The notes beneath the pieces are model-generated. The model saw only the letters and a program-made list of their open reading frames with translations, did not search any database and was not told the DNA's origin. A program made the position numbers and the translations under genes. DNA of 64,000 bases from Streptomyces sp. ICC1 (GTDB taxonomy: Bacteria > Actinomycetota > Actinomycetes > Streptomycetales > Streptomycetaceae). The stretch lies in NCBI RefSeq assembly GCF_003287935.1, contig NZ_CP030287.1, positions 1,550,001 through 1,614,000 of the forward strand. Direction: 5' to 3'. Shown here in pieces: positions 34,107-42,840 of this stretch. Within the stretch, counting starts at the first letter, position 1, and every line of letters begins with the position of its first letter.

Positions 34107-34265
34107 CGTCGTTGCCGGAAGGTTGCTGCTTGGTGGGGGTGAGTGTCAAGAGAGGAACGTGAATTCCTCGCGCGGAGGGATGGGGCGTACGCCGGGCCCC
34201 TGCCGCGCCCCGCCCCGTCGGGCGGTGATCGCGGTCGTGGCGTCGCGAGGTGATCAGAGGTAGCG

Positions 34266-34279
34266 TGGGAGCGCTCCCA
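34266..34279. promoter_or_regulatory. CebR box 2 (upstream of cebR)
   Basis: A second identical TGGGAGCGCTCCCA, again flanked by G and C to form a 16-bp palindrome (34265-34280), 147 bases before the cebR start. It fits autoregulation. Confidence 0.92.
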
Positions 34280-34426
34280 CTTCCTCGGTCGGCGTAACGT
34301 GTTCCGCGGAGGACGGGGGCGGGATCCACCGTCCTACCTGATCAGCCGACCGGGCCGGCTCGTACGGGCTCGTCCCGGCGGGTACCGGCGCGGAGCGCGA
34401 TGTCGCACGAGGGGAGTTCGAGAGTC

Positions 34427-35479
34427 GTGAGCGGACGGCAGAACGGCAGGCCCACCCTGGAAGAGGTCGCGGCCCTGGCCGGCGTCGGCCGGGGCACGGT
34501 CTCCCGGGTCATCAACGGCTCGCCACGGGTGAGCGAGCAGGCCAAGGAAGCCGTCGCGCGTGCCGTAGCCGAGCTCGGCTACGTACCCAACCAGGCGGCC
34601 AGGGCGCTGGCCGGCAGCCGGACCGACGCGGTCGCCCTCGTCATCCCGGAGACCGAGGCCCGGCTCTTCTCGGAGCCCTACTTCCTCGACCTGATCCGAG
34701 GGGTCAGCGCCGAGCTCGCCGAAGCCGACAAGCAGCTGCTGCTCACCCTGGTCCGGACCGAGGCGGAGCGGCAGCGCTTCGAACACTATCTGGCCGCCCA
34801 GCGGGTCGACGGCGTACTGCTGGCGTCCGTCCACGGGGACGACCCGCTGCCCGACCGGATCGCCGAGCTGGGCCTGCCGGTCGTCATGAACGGCCGGCGC
34901 TCCGAGGCCGAGCCCGTCGACTACGTGGACTCCGACAACATCGGCGCGGGCCGGGCGGCCGTCGCCCACCTCGTGGGGCGGGGCAGGGGCAGGATCGCGA
35001 CCATCAGCGGGCCGCTCGACATGTACGTGGCCCGGGCGCGCCTGGGCGGCTACCGCGCGGGGCTCGCCGAGGCGGGCATCGCGCCGGACGAGTCGCTCGT
35101 GGCGACCGGGGACTTCACCGAGGAGGGCGGCCGGCTGGCGATGCGCGAGCTGCTGGAGCGCGCCCCCGGCCTGGACGCGGTCTTCGCCGCCTCCGACGTG
35201 ATGGCGGCCGGCGCGCGCGGTGTGCTGCGCGAGGCCGGACGCCGGGTCCCCGAGGACGTCGCCCTCGTCGGGGTCGACGACTCGACGGTGGCCCGCCTGA
35301 TGGACCCGCCCCTGACCAGCGTGCGCCAGCCGATCGAGGAGATGGGCCGCACGATGACGCGGCTGCTGCTCGAGAAGATCGGGGAGGTCGCGGCGACCGG
35401 TTCCGCGACGGCGCGCGGGAAGGGCGAGGAGACCCGCCGGGTCCTCCCGACGGAACTGATCGTGCGGGACTCTTCCTGA
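34427..35479 (+). CDS. cebR: CebR, LacI-family cellobiose/cellulose-utilisation repressor
   Basis: 350 residues. N-terminal LacI helix-turn-helix (P-T-L-E-E-V-A-A-L-A-G-V-G-R-G-T-V-S-R-V-I-N-G-S) and hinge helix A-A-R-A-L-A-G-S-R, then the periplasmic-binding-like effector domain with V-V-M-N-G-R-R, Y-V-D-S-D-N-I-G-A-G and V-A-L-V-G-V-D-D. CebR releases DNA when cello-oligosaccharides bind. GTG 34427 with GGGGAG upstream is preferred; ATG 34400 is in frame. The repressor is intact although its cebE target is broken; whether it still controls genes elsewhere is open. Confidence 0.9.
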   Translation: MSGRQNGRPTLEEVAALAGVGRGTVSRVINGSPRVSEQAKEAVARAVAELGYVPNQAARALAGSRTDAVALVIPETEARLFSEPYFLDLIRGVSAELAEADKQLLLTLVRTEAERQRFEHYLAAQRVDGVLLASVHGDDPLPDRIAELGLPVVMNGRRSEAEPVDYVDSDNIGAGRAAVAHLVGRGRGRIATISGPLDMYVARARLGGYRAGLAEAGIAPDESLVATGDFTEEGGRLAMRELLERAPGLDAVFAASDVMAAGARGVLREAGRRVPEDVALVGVDDSTVARLMDPPLTSVRQPIEEMGRTMTRLLLEKIGEVAATGSATARGKGEETRRVLPTELIVRDSS

Positions 35480-35514
35480 GCGGGGCCTGAGCGTGGCCTG
35501 GACAGGGCCTGGAC

Positions 35515-35546
35515 GGGGCCCGACCCGGGGCCCGACCCGGGGCCCG
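35515..35546. repeat. 12-bp GC tandem repeat
   Basis: GGGGCCCGACCC occurs twice in tandem followed by GGGGCCC, between the convergent cebR and GH6 remnant. It may act as a termination structure. Confidence 0.5.
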
Positions 35547-35602
35547 GAGCCGCGGGGGGTCCGGAGACTCCCCACGGCGCCGGGCTGCTCACCTGCCGCG
35601 CG

Positions 35603-36340
35603 TCACAGCGCCGGGTGGGCGTTCTTCATGAGCTCCTGGAACTGTGCCGAGAACCACTGGCCCGAGAGCGGCGCGTTCGGGAGGGACCCCGACATGCCGT
35701 TGCGCGCGTTGCGCGCGTTGCCCGTGTACGCCGGGTCGCACCTCCGGTCGAAGCCCTTGCCCTCGTTGTTCGGGATCTCCTTGCTCGCGCCGTCCGACTC
35801 GCCCGGCGGCTTGATCCACACGTACGCGTCGATGCCCGCGGCCGGCGCCGCCTGGGGCCTCTCGCCGAGCCCGGCCCCCGACTGGTTGCACCAGTTGCCG
35901 AGGTGGATGCGCCGGTCGTAGCGGCCGCCGTCGACGTACGTGTCCACGCTCGTCTGGGCGCCGGGTCCGGCCGGCCGGGCCGTGCCGCCCCAGCCGTTGC
36001 GGGAGGTGTCGATCAGCATGCCGAGGCTGGCGTCGAAGCCCAGGGAGACCAGCTTGCCCCGCATGGCCTGGGCGTAGGAGAGCTCGTCCGTGTACCGGTT
36101 CCAGTCCACCCACTTCGACTGGCGTACGGACGTCCCGTTGACGGAGTCCTCGATCCTGAAGTGGTCCTCCTTCAGTGCGCTGTAGTTGGCCGTGTTGACG
36201 ATGAACCCGTGCACGTCGGCGAGCCTGGCGCCCTCGGCCGTGGCGGCCTGCTTGAACATCTCCGCGGAGGCGCCGAAGTTGTCGTCCCAGCCGAGCCAGC
36301 CGTGGTGGCCGGCGTCCACGTAGTTGTAGAGCTGTGATCG
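35603..36340 (-). pseudogene. GH6 cellulase/cellobiohydrolase, 5'-truncated
   Basis: About 245 codons match the C-terminal half of family GH6: L-Y-N-Y-V-D-A-G-H-H-G-W-L-G-W-D-D-N-F, G-F-I-V-N-T-A-N-Y, S-L-G-F-D-A-S-L-G-M-L-I-D-T-S-R-N-G-W, I-H-L-G-N-W-C-N and Y-V-W-I-K-P-P-G-E-S-D-G (the catalytic-base region). The signal peptide, any cellulose-binding module and the catalytic-acid half are missing. Homology stops about 10 bases from the start of the divergent alpha/beta hydrolase, so that gene or its deletion end replaced the 5' part. Confidence 0.82.
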
Positions 36341-36350
36341 AATCGGGGGC

Positions 36351-37163
36351 ATGACGACCGAGTTGATCCCCGTCGCCGGGGGAAGCCGCATCTGGGCCGA
36401 GAAGGCGGGGGACGGCCCGCCGCTCGTCCTGCTCCACGGATCGGTTCACGACAGCCGCCTGTGGAACGGTGTCTTCGCCGCGCTGGCACGGCACCACACC
36501 GTGGTTCGTTACGACGCCAGGGGGCATGGGCGCTCGACGCTTCCGACCGCGCCGTTCCGCTACGAGGACGACCTGTTGGCGGTCCTGGACCGGTTCGACT
36601 TCCGGACCGCGGGTCTCGTCGGCCTGAGCATGGGAGGCGAGGTCGCGCTCGATTTCACCCTGGAACACCCCGAGCGGGTCCGGTCGCTGACGCTGATCGC
36701 GGCGTCCGCCGGCGGGCACGCGTGGCCCCGGAGTCCTGAGACGGATGCGTACGCTGCGGCGTGTCGTGGATCGGCCGGCGGCCGCATCGCGGAGCTGGAG
36801 CTCGCGCTCTGGGCGAGTCTGGGCGACCGGGCCCCGGGCTTCGAGGTCATCGAGCCCATGGTGCGGGAGAACGCCGAAACCGGAGTCGCCGCCGAGAAGG
36901 GACACGCGCTCGACCCGGCCGAGGCCGCTGTCGACCGTCTGGACCGGATCGAGGTGCCGACGACGGTGGTCGTCGGCGATCACGACCACCCGGAGATCGG
37001 CGTCATCGCCGGGCGTCTCGCCGACGGCATCCCCGGCGCACGGCTGGAGGTGGTCGCCGATGCCGATCACTACCTGCCGCTGCGGGCTCCCGGGCCGCTT
37101 CTCCAACTCCTCCTCCGTTCCGGGGAGTTCGCGGACCATCGCGGGGCTCGTTCGAACGAATGA
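36351..37163 (+). CDS. Alpha/beta hydrolase
   Basis: 270 residues. Classical fold and triad: oxyanion H-G-S-V-H-D, nucleophile in G-L-S-M-G-G, acid in V-V-G-D-H-D-H-P and histidine in A-D-H-Y-L. The 3-oxoadipate enol-lactonase/haloperoxidase-like group fits best, but the substrate is unknown. The ATG lies at the deletion junction of the GH6 remnant and there is no clear native promoter upstream, so expression is uncertain. Confidence 0.88.
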   Translation: MTTELIPVAGGSRIWAEKAGDGPPLVLLHGSVHDSRLWNGVFAALARHHTVVRYDARGHGRSTLPTAPFRYEDDLLAVLDRFDFRTAGLVGLSMGGEVALDFTLEHPERVRSLTLIAASAGGHAWPRSPETDAYAAACRGSAGGRIAELELALWASLGDRAPGFEVIEPMVRENAETGVAAEKGHALDPAEAAVDRLDRIEVPTTVVVGDHDHPEIGVIAGRLADGIPGARLEVVADADHYLPLRAPGPLLQLLLRSGEFADHRGARSNE

Positions 37164-37446
37164 CGGGGGACCGGTCTGCCGGCCCGGGGTCGGGCAGCGG
37201 AGAAACCGTCCGTGGGTCCGAGACCTCCGCCCGGTACCGGTCGGGCAGCCGGCACCGCACGAGGAGGGCCCGGCGTACCGGGTCGCCCGCCGGTGCGGCA
37301 ACAGCTCCGCGGTGAGGGCGGTGAGGGCGTTCCGGCTCGGTTCGGCCAATCGGCTGGCTCTCGGTCCGGCCCGGCCGTGCGCCGGGACAGGCGGGCGACA
37401 CCTCTCTAGGTTCTGTTGTGCCCATTGCCCCTCGAAAGGTGGATCC

Positions 37447-37647
37447 ATGCGTTCCGTTCGCTCCGCGCTCTCCGTCGTCGCCGCCGGTGTCATCATCCTC
37501 GGCGGTGCCTCGGTCGCCGCTGCCGATGTGACCGTCAACGCTCCCTCCGAGACGTCTTACACCTTCGTCTTCGGCGACTGGACGCAGTTCGCCGCCGATG
37601 ACGTCTTCAACGCGGGCCTCAACAACACGGTGGGGTCCAACAACTGA
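37447..37647 (+). CDS. Small secreted peptide (66 residues)
   Basis: A clear signal peptide (M-R-S-V-R-S-A-L-S-V-V-A-A-G-V-I-I-L-G) ends at A-S-V-A-A-A, leaving a mature peptide of about 40 residues that is acidic, Asn/Thr-rich and free of cysteine: T-S-Y-T-F-V-F-G-D-W-T-Q-F and F-N-A-G-L-N-N-T-V-G-S-N-N. AAAGGTGG precedes ATG 37447 and a 17-bp hairpin follows the stop, so it looks like a genuine monocistronic gene. No family recognised. Confidence 0.65.
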   Translation: MRSVRSALSVVAAGVIILGGASVAAADVTVNAPSETSYTFVFGDWTQFAADDVFNAGLNNTVGSNN

Positions 37648-37667
37648 GCAGCTCCGGCTGCCTGCTT

Positions 37668-37705
37668 CCCGGTCCTCGGGCACCGTCTGGTGCCCGAGGA
37701 CCGGG
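37668..37705. terminator. Strong terminator hairpin
   Basis: Perfect 17-bp stem (37668-37684 with 37689-37705) and GTCT loop, between the small secreted peptide and the convergent serine hydrolase gene. Confidence 0.8.
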
Positions 37706-37739
37706 GGACGCCGGCGGCCACGGCCGGCCGAGTCCGTCG

Positions 37740-38972
37740 TCAGTCGTCGATGGCCTGGTAGAGCGTGTTCCAGAAGTCGTGGATGAGCCGCGGTGAGTCC
37801 GGGGTGGACATCCCGACCTGGGTGAGCAGGACTCCGGTGAGCCGGTTCTCCGGGTCGGCGTAGGCGGTGGTGCCGGTACCGCCGTCCCAGCCGAACTGGC
37901 CGACGGGCGCGTAGCCGCCGCGATGCGTGCGTACCGCCGTCCCGAATCCCCAGCCCCCGTGCAGTCCCTGGCCGGCCGTCATGTGGGCGATGTTCCCGTA
38001 CATCGTGTCCCGGGCGGCCTGCTGTCCGGGCGTGAGGCGGTTGGTGGTCATCAGCTCGACGGCGGCCCGGGACAGGATCCGTTCGCTGCCGTGCAGGCCG
38101 TGGTTCAGCAGCATCCTGAAGTAGGCGTGGTAGTCGTCGACGGTGGAGACCAGTCCGCCGCCGGCGCCCTGGAAGGCCGGAGGCCGGCTCGTCCTTCCGC
38201 CTTCCGCCTCGTCCCACACGAGGAACTCCCCGGTCTGCGGATCGGGCCCGTAGAGGGGCGGCAGCCGGTCGATCTTGCCGACGGGCACGTGGAAGGCGGT
38301 GTCCTCCATCCCCAGCGGATCGAGGACGCGTTCGCGCAGGAACGTCTCCAGCGGCTCGCCCGCGACCCTGGCGACCAGTACGCCGGCCACCTCGTTGGCG
38401 AGGTCGTACTGCCAGCGCTCACCGGGCTGGTAGGAGAGCGGCAGTTCGCCGAGGCGGCGCATCCACTCGTCCGGCTCGGGCGCCGGCCCGGACGCCACGC
38501 TGTAGTCGAGGCGCTCGAAGGTCGCGGCCCTGATCGGGGAGTCCATCAGCTCGAAATCCAGGCCGAGCCCGAACGTGGAGGTCAGCAGGTCCCGTACGGT
38601 GATCGGCCGCCGGGCCGGCACGGTGTCGTCCAGCGGGCCGTCGGGCCGCTTCAGCACGCGGCGGCCGGCGAGTTCGGGCAGCCACGGGTCCACCGGGTCG
38701 TCCAGCCGCAGTCGGCACTCGTCGAGCAGGACCATCGCCGCCGCCATCGTGACCGGCTTGGACGTGGACGCCATCCGGAAGATCGTGTCCCGGCGCATCG
38801 GCGCGCCACCGTCGTGGCGCATCGTCCCGAGCGCTTCGACGTGCGTCCGGCCACCGCGGCCGACCAGGGCGACGAGCCCGGGAATCCTCTTGGACTCGAC
38901 GTGCCGTGCCAGTACGTCGTGCAGCTTGCGCAGCCCGGCTTCGGAGAAGCCGCTGTTGCTCGTTCCCATCAT
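37740..38972 (-). CDS. Serine hydrolase (class C beta-lactamase-like), cytoplasmic
   Basis: 410 residues. The SxxK motif is S-T-S-K within F-R-M-A-S-T-S-K-P-V. The second motif reads Y-D-L rather than Y-x-N, and the third is W-D-G-G-T-G. No signal peptide, so it is probably an esterase or peptidase of the EstB type rather than a beta-lactamase. ATG 38972 (followed by another ATG) has AAGGGGA upstream. It is divergent from a MerR regulator, which may control it. Confidence 0.88.
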   Translation of the reverse strand: MMGTSNSGFSEAGLRKLHDVLARHVESKRIPGLVALVGRGGRTHVEALGTMRHDGGAPMRRDTIFRMASTSKPVTMAAAMVLLDECRLRLDDPVDPWLPELAGRRVLKRPDGPLDDTVPARRPITVRDLLTSTFGLGLDFELMDSPIRAATFERLDYSVASGPAPEPDEWMRRLGELPLSYQPGERWQYDLANEVAGVLVARVAGEPLETFLRERVLDPLGMEDTAFHVPVGKIDRLPPLYGPDPQTGEFLVWDEAEGGRTSRPPAFQGAGGGLVSTVDDYHAYFRMLLNHGLHGSERILSRAAVELMTTNRLTPGQQAARDTMYGNIAHMTAGQGLHGGWGFGTAVRTHRGGYAPVGQFGWDGGTGTTAYADPENRLTGVLLTQVGMSTPDSPRLIHDFWNTLYQAIDD

Positions 38973-39052
38973 GAATCCCCTTGTCCCCTTGTCCCCTGGT
39001 GCACTTGTCCGCCGTGGTCGATCCCGCGGCGGCCGTGCGAGGAGCCTGTACC

Positions 39053-39073
39053 TTGACCCAAGGTGAAGGTCAA
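39053..39073 (+). promoter_or_regulatory. Candidate MerR-type operator
   Basis: TTGACC-N9-GGTCAA between the divergent serine hydrolase and MerR genes, with overlapping ACCTT-GACCC-AAGGT (39050-39064). A dyad covering a promoter spacer is typical of MerR control. Confidence 0.5.
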
Positions 39074-39116
39074 CACCGGTCGTGGTGGTGGACCGGAACG
39101 GAGAGGTGCCGTGCCG

Positions 39117-39893
39117 ATGGCGGGCGGGCTCACGATCGGTCAGGCGGCGGCGTTCGTCGGCGTCACGATCAAGACGGTGCGGCACTACCACCGGCTCGGC
39201 CTGGTCGCCGAGCCGGGCCGCGACCGTTCCGGCTACCGGCGATACGGGTCCGCCGACCTGCTCCGGATGGTCCAGGTCCGGACCCTGGCCGGAGCCGGCG
39301 TGCCGCTGGCCGAGATCGGTGACCTGCTCGATGCCGATCCCGAGCGGTTCGCCGCCGCCCTGGACGACGTCCGCCGACGGCTCACCGAACGGATCGAGGA
39401 CCTGACCGGGCGCCGCGACACGCTGCACCGGCTCGCCCACGGCAACCGGGTCCTGCTGCCCGACCGGGCCTGCGCGGTCTTGGACCGACTCGCCGATCTC
39501 GGCTTCGGTCCCGACTACGTGGCCGGCCAACGGGAGGCCCTGGTCCTGGCCCGGGCGCTGGTTCCGGAGGTCTTCGACAGCTTCCTGGCCCGGCTCGAAC
39601 ACTCCCTCGACGACCCGGAGCACGTCGAGCTGACCAAGCGCGGCTGGGAGGCGCGGTCCTGGGATCCGGACGACCCGCGGATCGAGGAGCTGGCGTCCGC
39701 GCTGACCGGCAAGCTGCTGACGCACCGCGCGCTGCTGGAGATGCCGGCAGGGTTTCGGAACCACTCCGACGCCGCCTCGCGGTACGGAGTGGTCAACCAC
39801 CACCGGGAGGACCAGGCACCGTCCATCGCCCGGTTGAACACGCTGGTCGAGGCGAACCTGCGCGCCGCCGGCATCGCCGTCCCGCGTCAGTGA
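39117..39893 (+). CDS. MerR-family transcriptional regulator
   Basis: 258 residues. N-terminal winged helix L-T-I-G-Q-A-A-A-F-V-G-V-T-I-K-T-V-R-H-Y-H-R-L-G-L then Y-R-R-Y-G-S-A-D-L-L-R-M, a dimerisation coiled coil (about 75-115), and an effector domain of about 140 residues without the metal-binding cysteines of MerR or SoxR, so an organic ligand is likely. GTG 39111 is an alternative start. The divergent serine hydrolase is its likely target. Confidence 0.88.
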   Translation: MAGGLTIGQAAAFVGVTIKTVRHYHRLGLVAEPGRDRSGYRRYGSADLLRMVQVRTLAGAGVPLAEIGDLLDADPERFAAALDDVRRRLTERIEDLTGRRDTLHRLAHGNRVLLPDRACAVLDRLADLGFGPDYVAGQREALVLARALVPEVFDSFLARLEHSLDDPEHVELTKRGWEARSWDPDDPRIEELASALTGKLLTHRALLEMPAGFRNHSDAASRYGVVNHHREDQAPSIARLNTLVEANLRAAGIAVPRQ

Positions 39894-40014
39894 CGGCCGC
39901 CCGGCGTACCGGGCACTACCCAGGCCGGGTTGAGTACGGCGACTCATGCCTGGGCCGCCCCTCGCCGACACCCTGGGGACACGAAGTCCGCACACCCCGG
40001 AGGTACGAGCTCCC

Positions 40015-40677
40015 GTGATCAGCCGCATCGCCACCACCCTGGCCCAAGTGTTCGGGCGCATGACCGTCACGGCGGACGCCGCCGGGCCGATCGCGGGCGG
40101 GACCGTCCTCGTCGCCAACCACACCAGCCTGGCGGACCCGGTCGTCGTGGTCGCCGCGCTGCGCCGGCTCGGAGTCGAGCCGGTGGTCATGGCCGCGGCC
40201 GGGCTCTGGCGGGTCCCGGTGCTCGGGGGCGCGCTCGCCCGCGAAGGGCACATTCCGGTCCGCCGGGGCACGTCCCGCGCGGCCGAGGCCCTCGACGCAG
40301 CCGCCGGGGCGCTGGCCGCGGGGCGGTGCGTACTGATCTACGGGGAAGGCGCGATCCCCGTGCGCAGGGACTCGGGGGAGGCCGCGCCCCTGCCCTTCCG
40401 CAGCGGTCTGGCCCGGCTGGCCCGGACCCCGGGCGCGCCCGTCAGGCCGGTCGGCCAGGCGGGCGCCCGCCGCATCAGCTCGGGCACGACGGCCAAGCAG
40501 ATCGCCGGAGTCCTCACGGCCCCGGCCCGCCGCCCGCGCGTACACGTCCACGTCGGCGCGCCCCTGATCCTGCCCGAGCACCTCGCGGAGGCGACGGCCG
40601 TGGCCCACGGAGCGGTCACCGCGGCCTGGTGGACGGCGGTGACCGGTCTCAGGGGGTCCCGCACGGATCGGGCCTGA
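40015..40677 (+). CDS. 1-acyl-sn-glycerol-3-phosphate acyltransferase-like protein (PlsC family)
   Basis: 220 residues. The HX4D motif is N-H-T-S-L-A-D and a second block reads I-P-V-R-R-G-T-S; a partial E-G motif is Y-G-E-G-A. These enzymes acylate glycerolipids or, in some clusters, lipid-linked natural products at the membrane surface. GTG 40015 has GGAGG 11 bases upstream. Confidence 0.85.
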   Translation: MISRIATTLAQVFGRMTVTADAAGPIAGGTVLVANHTSLADPVVVVAALRRLGVEPVVMAAAGLWRVPVLGGALAREGHIPVRRGTSRAAEALDAAAGALAAGRCVLIYGEGAIPVRRDSGEAAPLPFRSGLARLARTPGAPVRPVGQAGARRISSGTTAKQIAGVLTAPARRPRVHVHVGAPLILPEHLAEATAVAHGAVTAAWWTAVTGLRGSRTDRA

Positions 40678-40680
40678 CCG

Positions 40681-40728
40681 CTGCCGCCCGGCACCGCGTC
40701 TCACTGCCCGCTGCCGCCCGGCACCGCG
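40681..40728. repeat. Direct repeat of an 18-bp GC motif
   Basis: CTGCCGCCCGGCACCGCG at 40681-40698 is repeated exactly at 40711-40728, between the convergent acyltransferase and secreted-peptide genes. Confidence 0.5.
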
Positions 40729-40746
40729 CGGCACCGCGCGGAGCGG

Positions 40747-40971
40747 TCAGAGCCAGACACCGTCCCCCAGCGGGAGCGCGTCGGGGTAGTCCTGCCCCCA
40801 GCCGCTGCCCATCGCGACGACGGCGCCGCTGGGCCAGCAGCCGTTGCACGAGCCCAGCGGAGCGCGGGAGTCGGTCTGGACGGCGGCCGGGGACGCCTGC
40901 GCGGACAGGCCCACGAGGGCGGCGGAGAAGGCGAGCGCGAGCGCCGCGCGGGAGAGGGAGTGCTTCGTCAT
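40747..40971 (-). CDS. Small secreted peptide with C-x-x-C (74 residues)
   Basis: A signal peptide (K-H-S-L-S-R-A-A-L-A-L-A-F-S-A-A-L-V-G-L) probably cleaved after A-Q-A-S-P-A-A leaves about 45 residues with G-S-C-N-G-C-W-P-S-G and an aromatic, acidic tail. The C-x-x-C could form a disulfide or bind metal. No characterised family recognised. Confidence 0.6.
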   Translation of the reverse strand: MTKHSLSRAALALAFSAALVGLSAQASPAAVQTDSRAPLGSCNGCWPSGAVVAMGSGWGQDYPDALPLGDGVWL

Positions 40972-41105
40972 ACGGGGATGCTCTCAGGCCCGGGAGGCGG
41001 AAGACACGGTTCAGCCCGGGGGATACGGACGGGCCGCGGTCTCGCGGCGCCGGCCCGGCCGCCGGCCATCCGGCCGCCCGGTCGTCCGGCCGCCCCGTCA
41101 TCCGG

Positions 41106-42029
41106 TCATCCGGCGGCCGCTGCCCGCAGGTGCTCCAGGACGGAGGTCAGGACCGGGTCGTCGTCGGATCCGGCGCGGACGGCCGCGAACACGTGCCGGG
41201 TGGGCGCCGGGCCGGCGGGCGAGCGCAGGACGAGGCCGGGGCGGTGGAGCGGCTGGACGAGTCTCGGGACGAGCGCGACGCCCATGCCCGCCTCGACGAG
41301 GGCGGCGAGCGAGGTCCAGTCGTTGACGGCGTGGCGGATGTCGGGGGTGAAGCCGTTCGCGGCGCACAGGGACCGGGTGATCGCCCCGCAGCAGCTGCCG
41401 GGATCACCTGCGATCCAGGGATCGGCCGCGAGGTCCCGTAGCGACACGTGCTCCTGGCCCGCGCACGGGTGGCCCAGGGGAAGGGCCAGGTCCAGGGTGT
41501 CGGCCAGCAGGTCGACCCGGCTGTAGCGGCGGTCGGTGTGCGGCGGCGCTGCGGCGAAGTCCACGGCCACGGCGATGTCCACCTCTCCGCCGTCGAGACG
41601 GGTGAAGAGGTCCGGCGGCTCCCCCTCGACGACCATGACGCGGACGTCCGGGTGGTGCTCGGACAACCGGCGCAGCGCGGCCGGCAGCAGCCCGGTGATG
41701 GCGCTGGAGAAGGCGCCGATCGTCACGGCTCCGCGCCGGCCCTCCTGCCAGGCGGCGAGATCGGCGCGCGCCCGTTCCCACTGCGCGGCGATCGTGGCGG
41801 CGTGCTCCAGCAGCACGCGTGCCTGGCCGGTCAGCCGGACCCCGCGCCCCTCGCGCTCGATCAGCGCGACGCCGACCTCCCGGGACAGGGCGGCCACCTG
41901 CTGCGAGACGGCGGACGGCGTCAGCCGCAGGGCCTCAGCCGTACGCGCCAGACTGCCGCGGCGGTCCAGCTCCCGCAGCACAGCCAATCTGCGCAGGTCG
42001 ACGGTGAAGGCGTTCCTTACCTGTTCCAT
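41106..42029 (-). CDS. LysR-family transcriptional regulator
   Basis: 307 residues. N-terminal helix-turn-helix L-R-R-L-A-V-L-R-E-L-D-R-R-G-S-L-A-R-T-A-E-A-L-R-L-T-P-S-A-V-S-Q-Q and a substrate-binding domain from about 95. The divergent alpha/beta hydrolase starts 106 bases away, the usual LysR target geometry. Confidence 0.92.
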   Translation of the reverse strand: MEQVRNAFTVDLRRLAVLRELDRRGSLARTAEALRLTPSAVSQQVAALSREVGVALIEREGRGVRLTGQARVLLEHAATIAAQWERARADLAAWQEGRRGAVTIGAFSSAITGLLPAALRRLSEHHPDVRVMVVEGEPPDLFTRLDGGEVDIAVAVDFAAAPPHTDRRYSRVDLLADTLDLALPLGHPCAGQEHVSLRDLAADPWIAGDPGSCCGAITRSLCAANGFTPDIRHAVNDWTSLAALVEAGMGVALVPRLVQPLHRPGLVLRSPAGPAPTRHVFAAVRAGSDDDPVLTSVLEHLRAAAAG

Positions 42030-42134
42030 CCGGAAAGATTAACTGGACCTGCATTCCCGGCCATGCCCACAATCACCTCGGGCCGCCCGTCGGGCGGCGC
42101 CCGGACCCCTTCCCACGGACAGTGAAAAGAGACC

Positions 42135-42740
42135 ATGAACCGGACTTCGACCGGGCGGGGCTTCCTGCTGCTGCACGGATGGCAGAACCGCCGCCCCGCC
42201 GGACACTGGCAGCACTGGCTGGCCGGCCGGCTCACCGAGCTGGGGCACGCGGTCGACTACCCCCAACTCCCCGCTCCGGACCGGCCCGATCCGGAGCGCT
42301 GGCTGTCCGAACTGCGCACCCGGCTGGACGGGCCGCGCGCGGAGCGGTACACCGTCGTCTGCCACAGCCTGGCCTGCCTGCTGTGGCTGCGCGCGGCGGC
42401 CCGCGACGCCGTACCGGTCCCCGTCGACCAGGTGCTCCTCGTCGCCCCGCCGTCCTCGGGCTTCCTGGAACAGAACCCGGAGATCGCGGGATTCGCCGCT
42501 CCCGAGGTGACGCCCGCACAACTCGCGGCGGCCGCCGGGTACACGCGGCTCGTCGCCGGGGACGACGATCCCTGCTGCCCGGAAGGCGCGGCGGCCGCGT
42601 ACGCGGCGCCCCTCGGCCTGCCGGTCGACGTCCTGTCGGGCGGCGGCCACCTGGGCATGGACGCGGGCTACGGAGCCTGGCCGTCGCTCCTCGACTGGTG
42701 TCTCGATCCGGCGGCCGACGCCCCGATCCGGCACGCCTGA
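42135..42740 (+). CDS. RBBP9/YdeN-type alpha/beta hydrolase
   Basis: 201 residues with the small-serine-hydrolase layout: F-L-L-L-H-G-W-Q-N, nucleophile in C-H-S-L-A, acid in D-D-D-P and histidine in G-G-G-H-L-G. Substrate is unknown. Likely controlled by the divergent LysR gene. Confidence 0.88.
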   Translation: MNRTSTGRGFLLLHGWQNRRPAGHWQHWLAGRLTELGHAVDYPQLPAPDRPDPERWLSELRTRLDGPRAERYTVVCHSLACLLWLRAAARDAVPVPVDQVLLVAPPSSGFLEQNPEIAGFAAPEVTPAQLAAAAGYTRLVAGDDDPCCPEGAAAAYAAPLGLPVDVLSGGGHLGMDAGYGAWPSLLDWCLDPAADAPIRHA

Positions 42741-42840
42741 GGGGGAGGCCGCGGCCGCGGCCGGCTCGCCGCGCGACCGTGCCGGGGCGGGCCTAGGCTG
42801 GTCCTGTTGCCTGGGTCCGCGGACGACAGGAGACCTTGCC

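Noticed and set aside
35603..36391. Intact GH6 gene starting at the ATG near 36391
   Set aside because: The first ~15 codons are antisense to the divergent hydrolase start and the catalytic-acid half of GH6 is absent, so this is a truncated remnant.
37447..37647. RiPP precursor
   Set aside because: The N-terminus is a normal Sec signal peptide, and no modifying enzyme or dedicated transporter lies nearby.
37740..38972. Genuine class C beta-lactamase
   Set aside because: It lacks a signal peptide and the second motif is Y-D-L rather than Y-x-N, so an esterase-like serine hydrolase is more likely.
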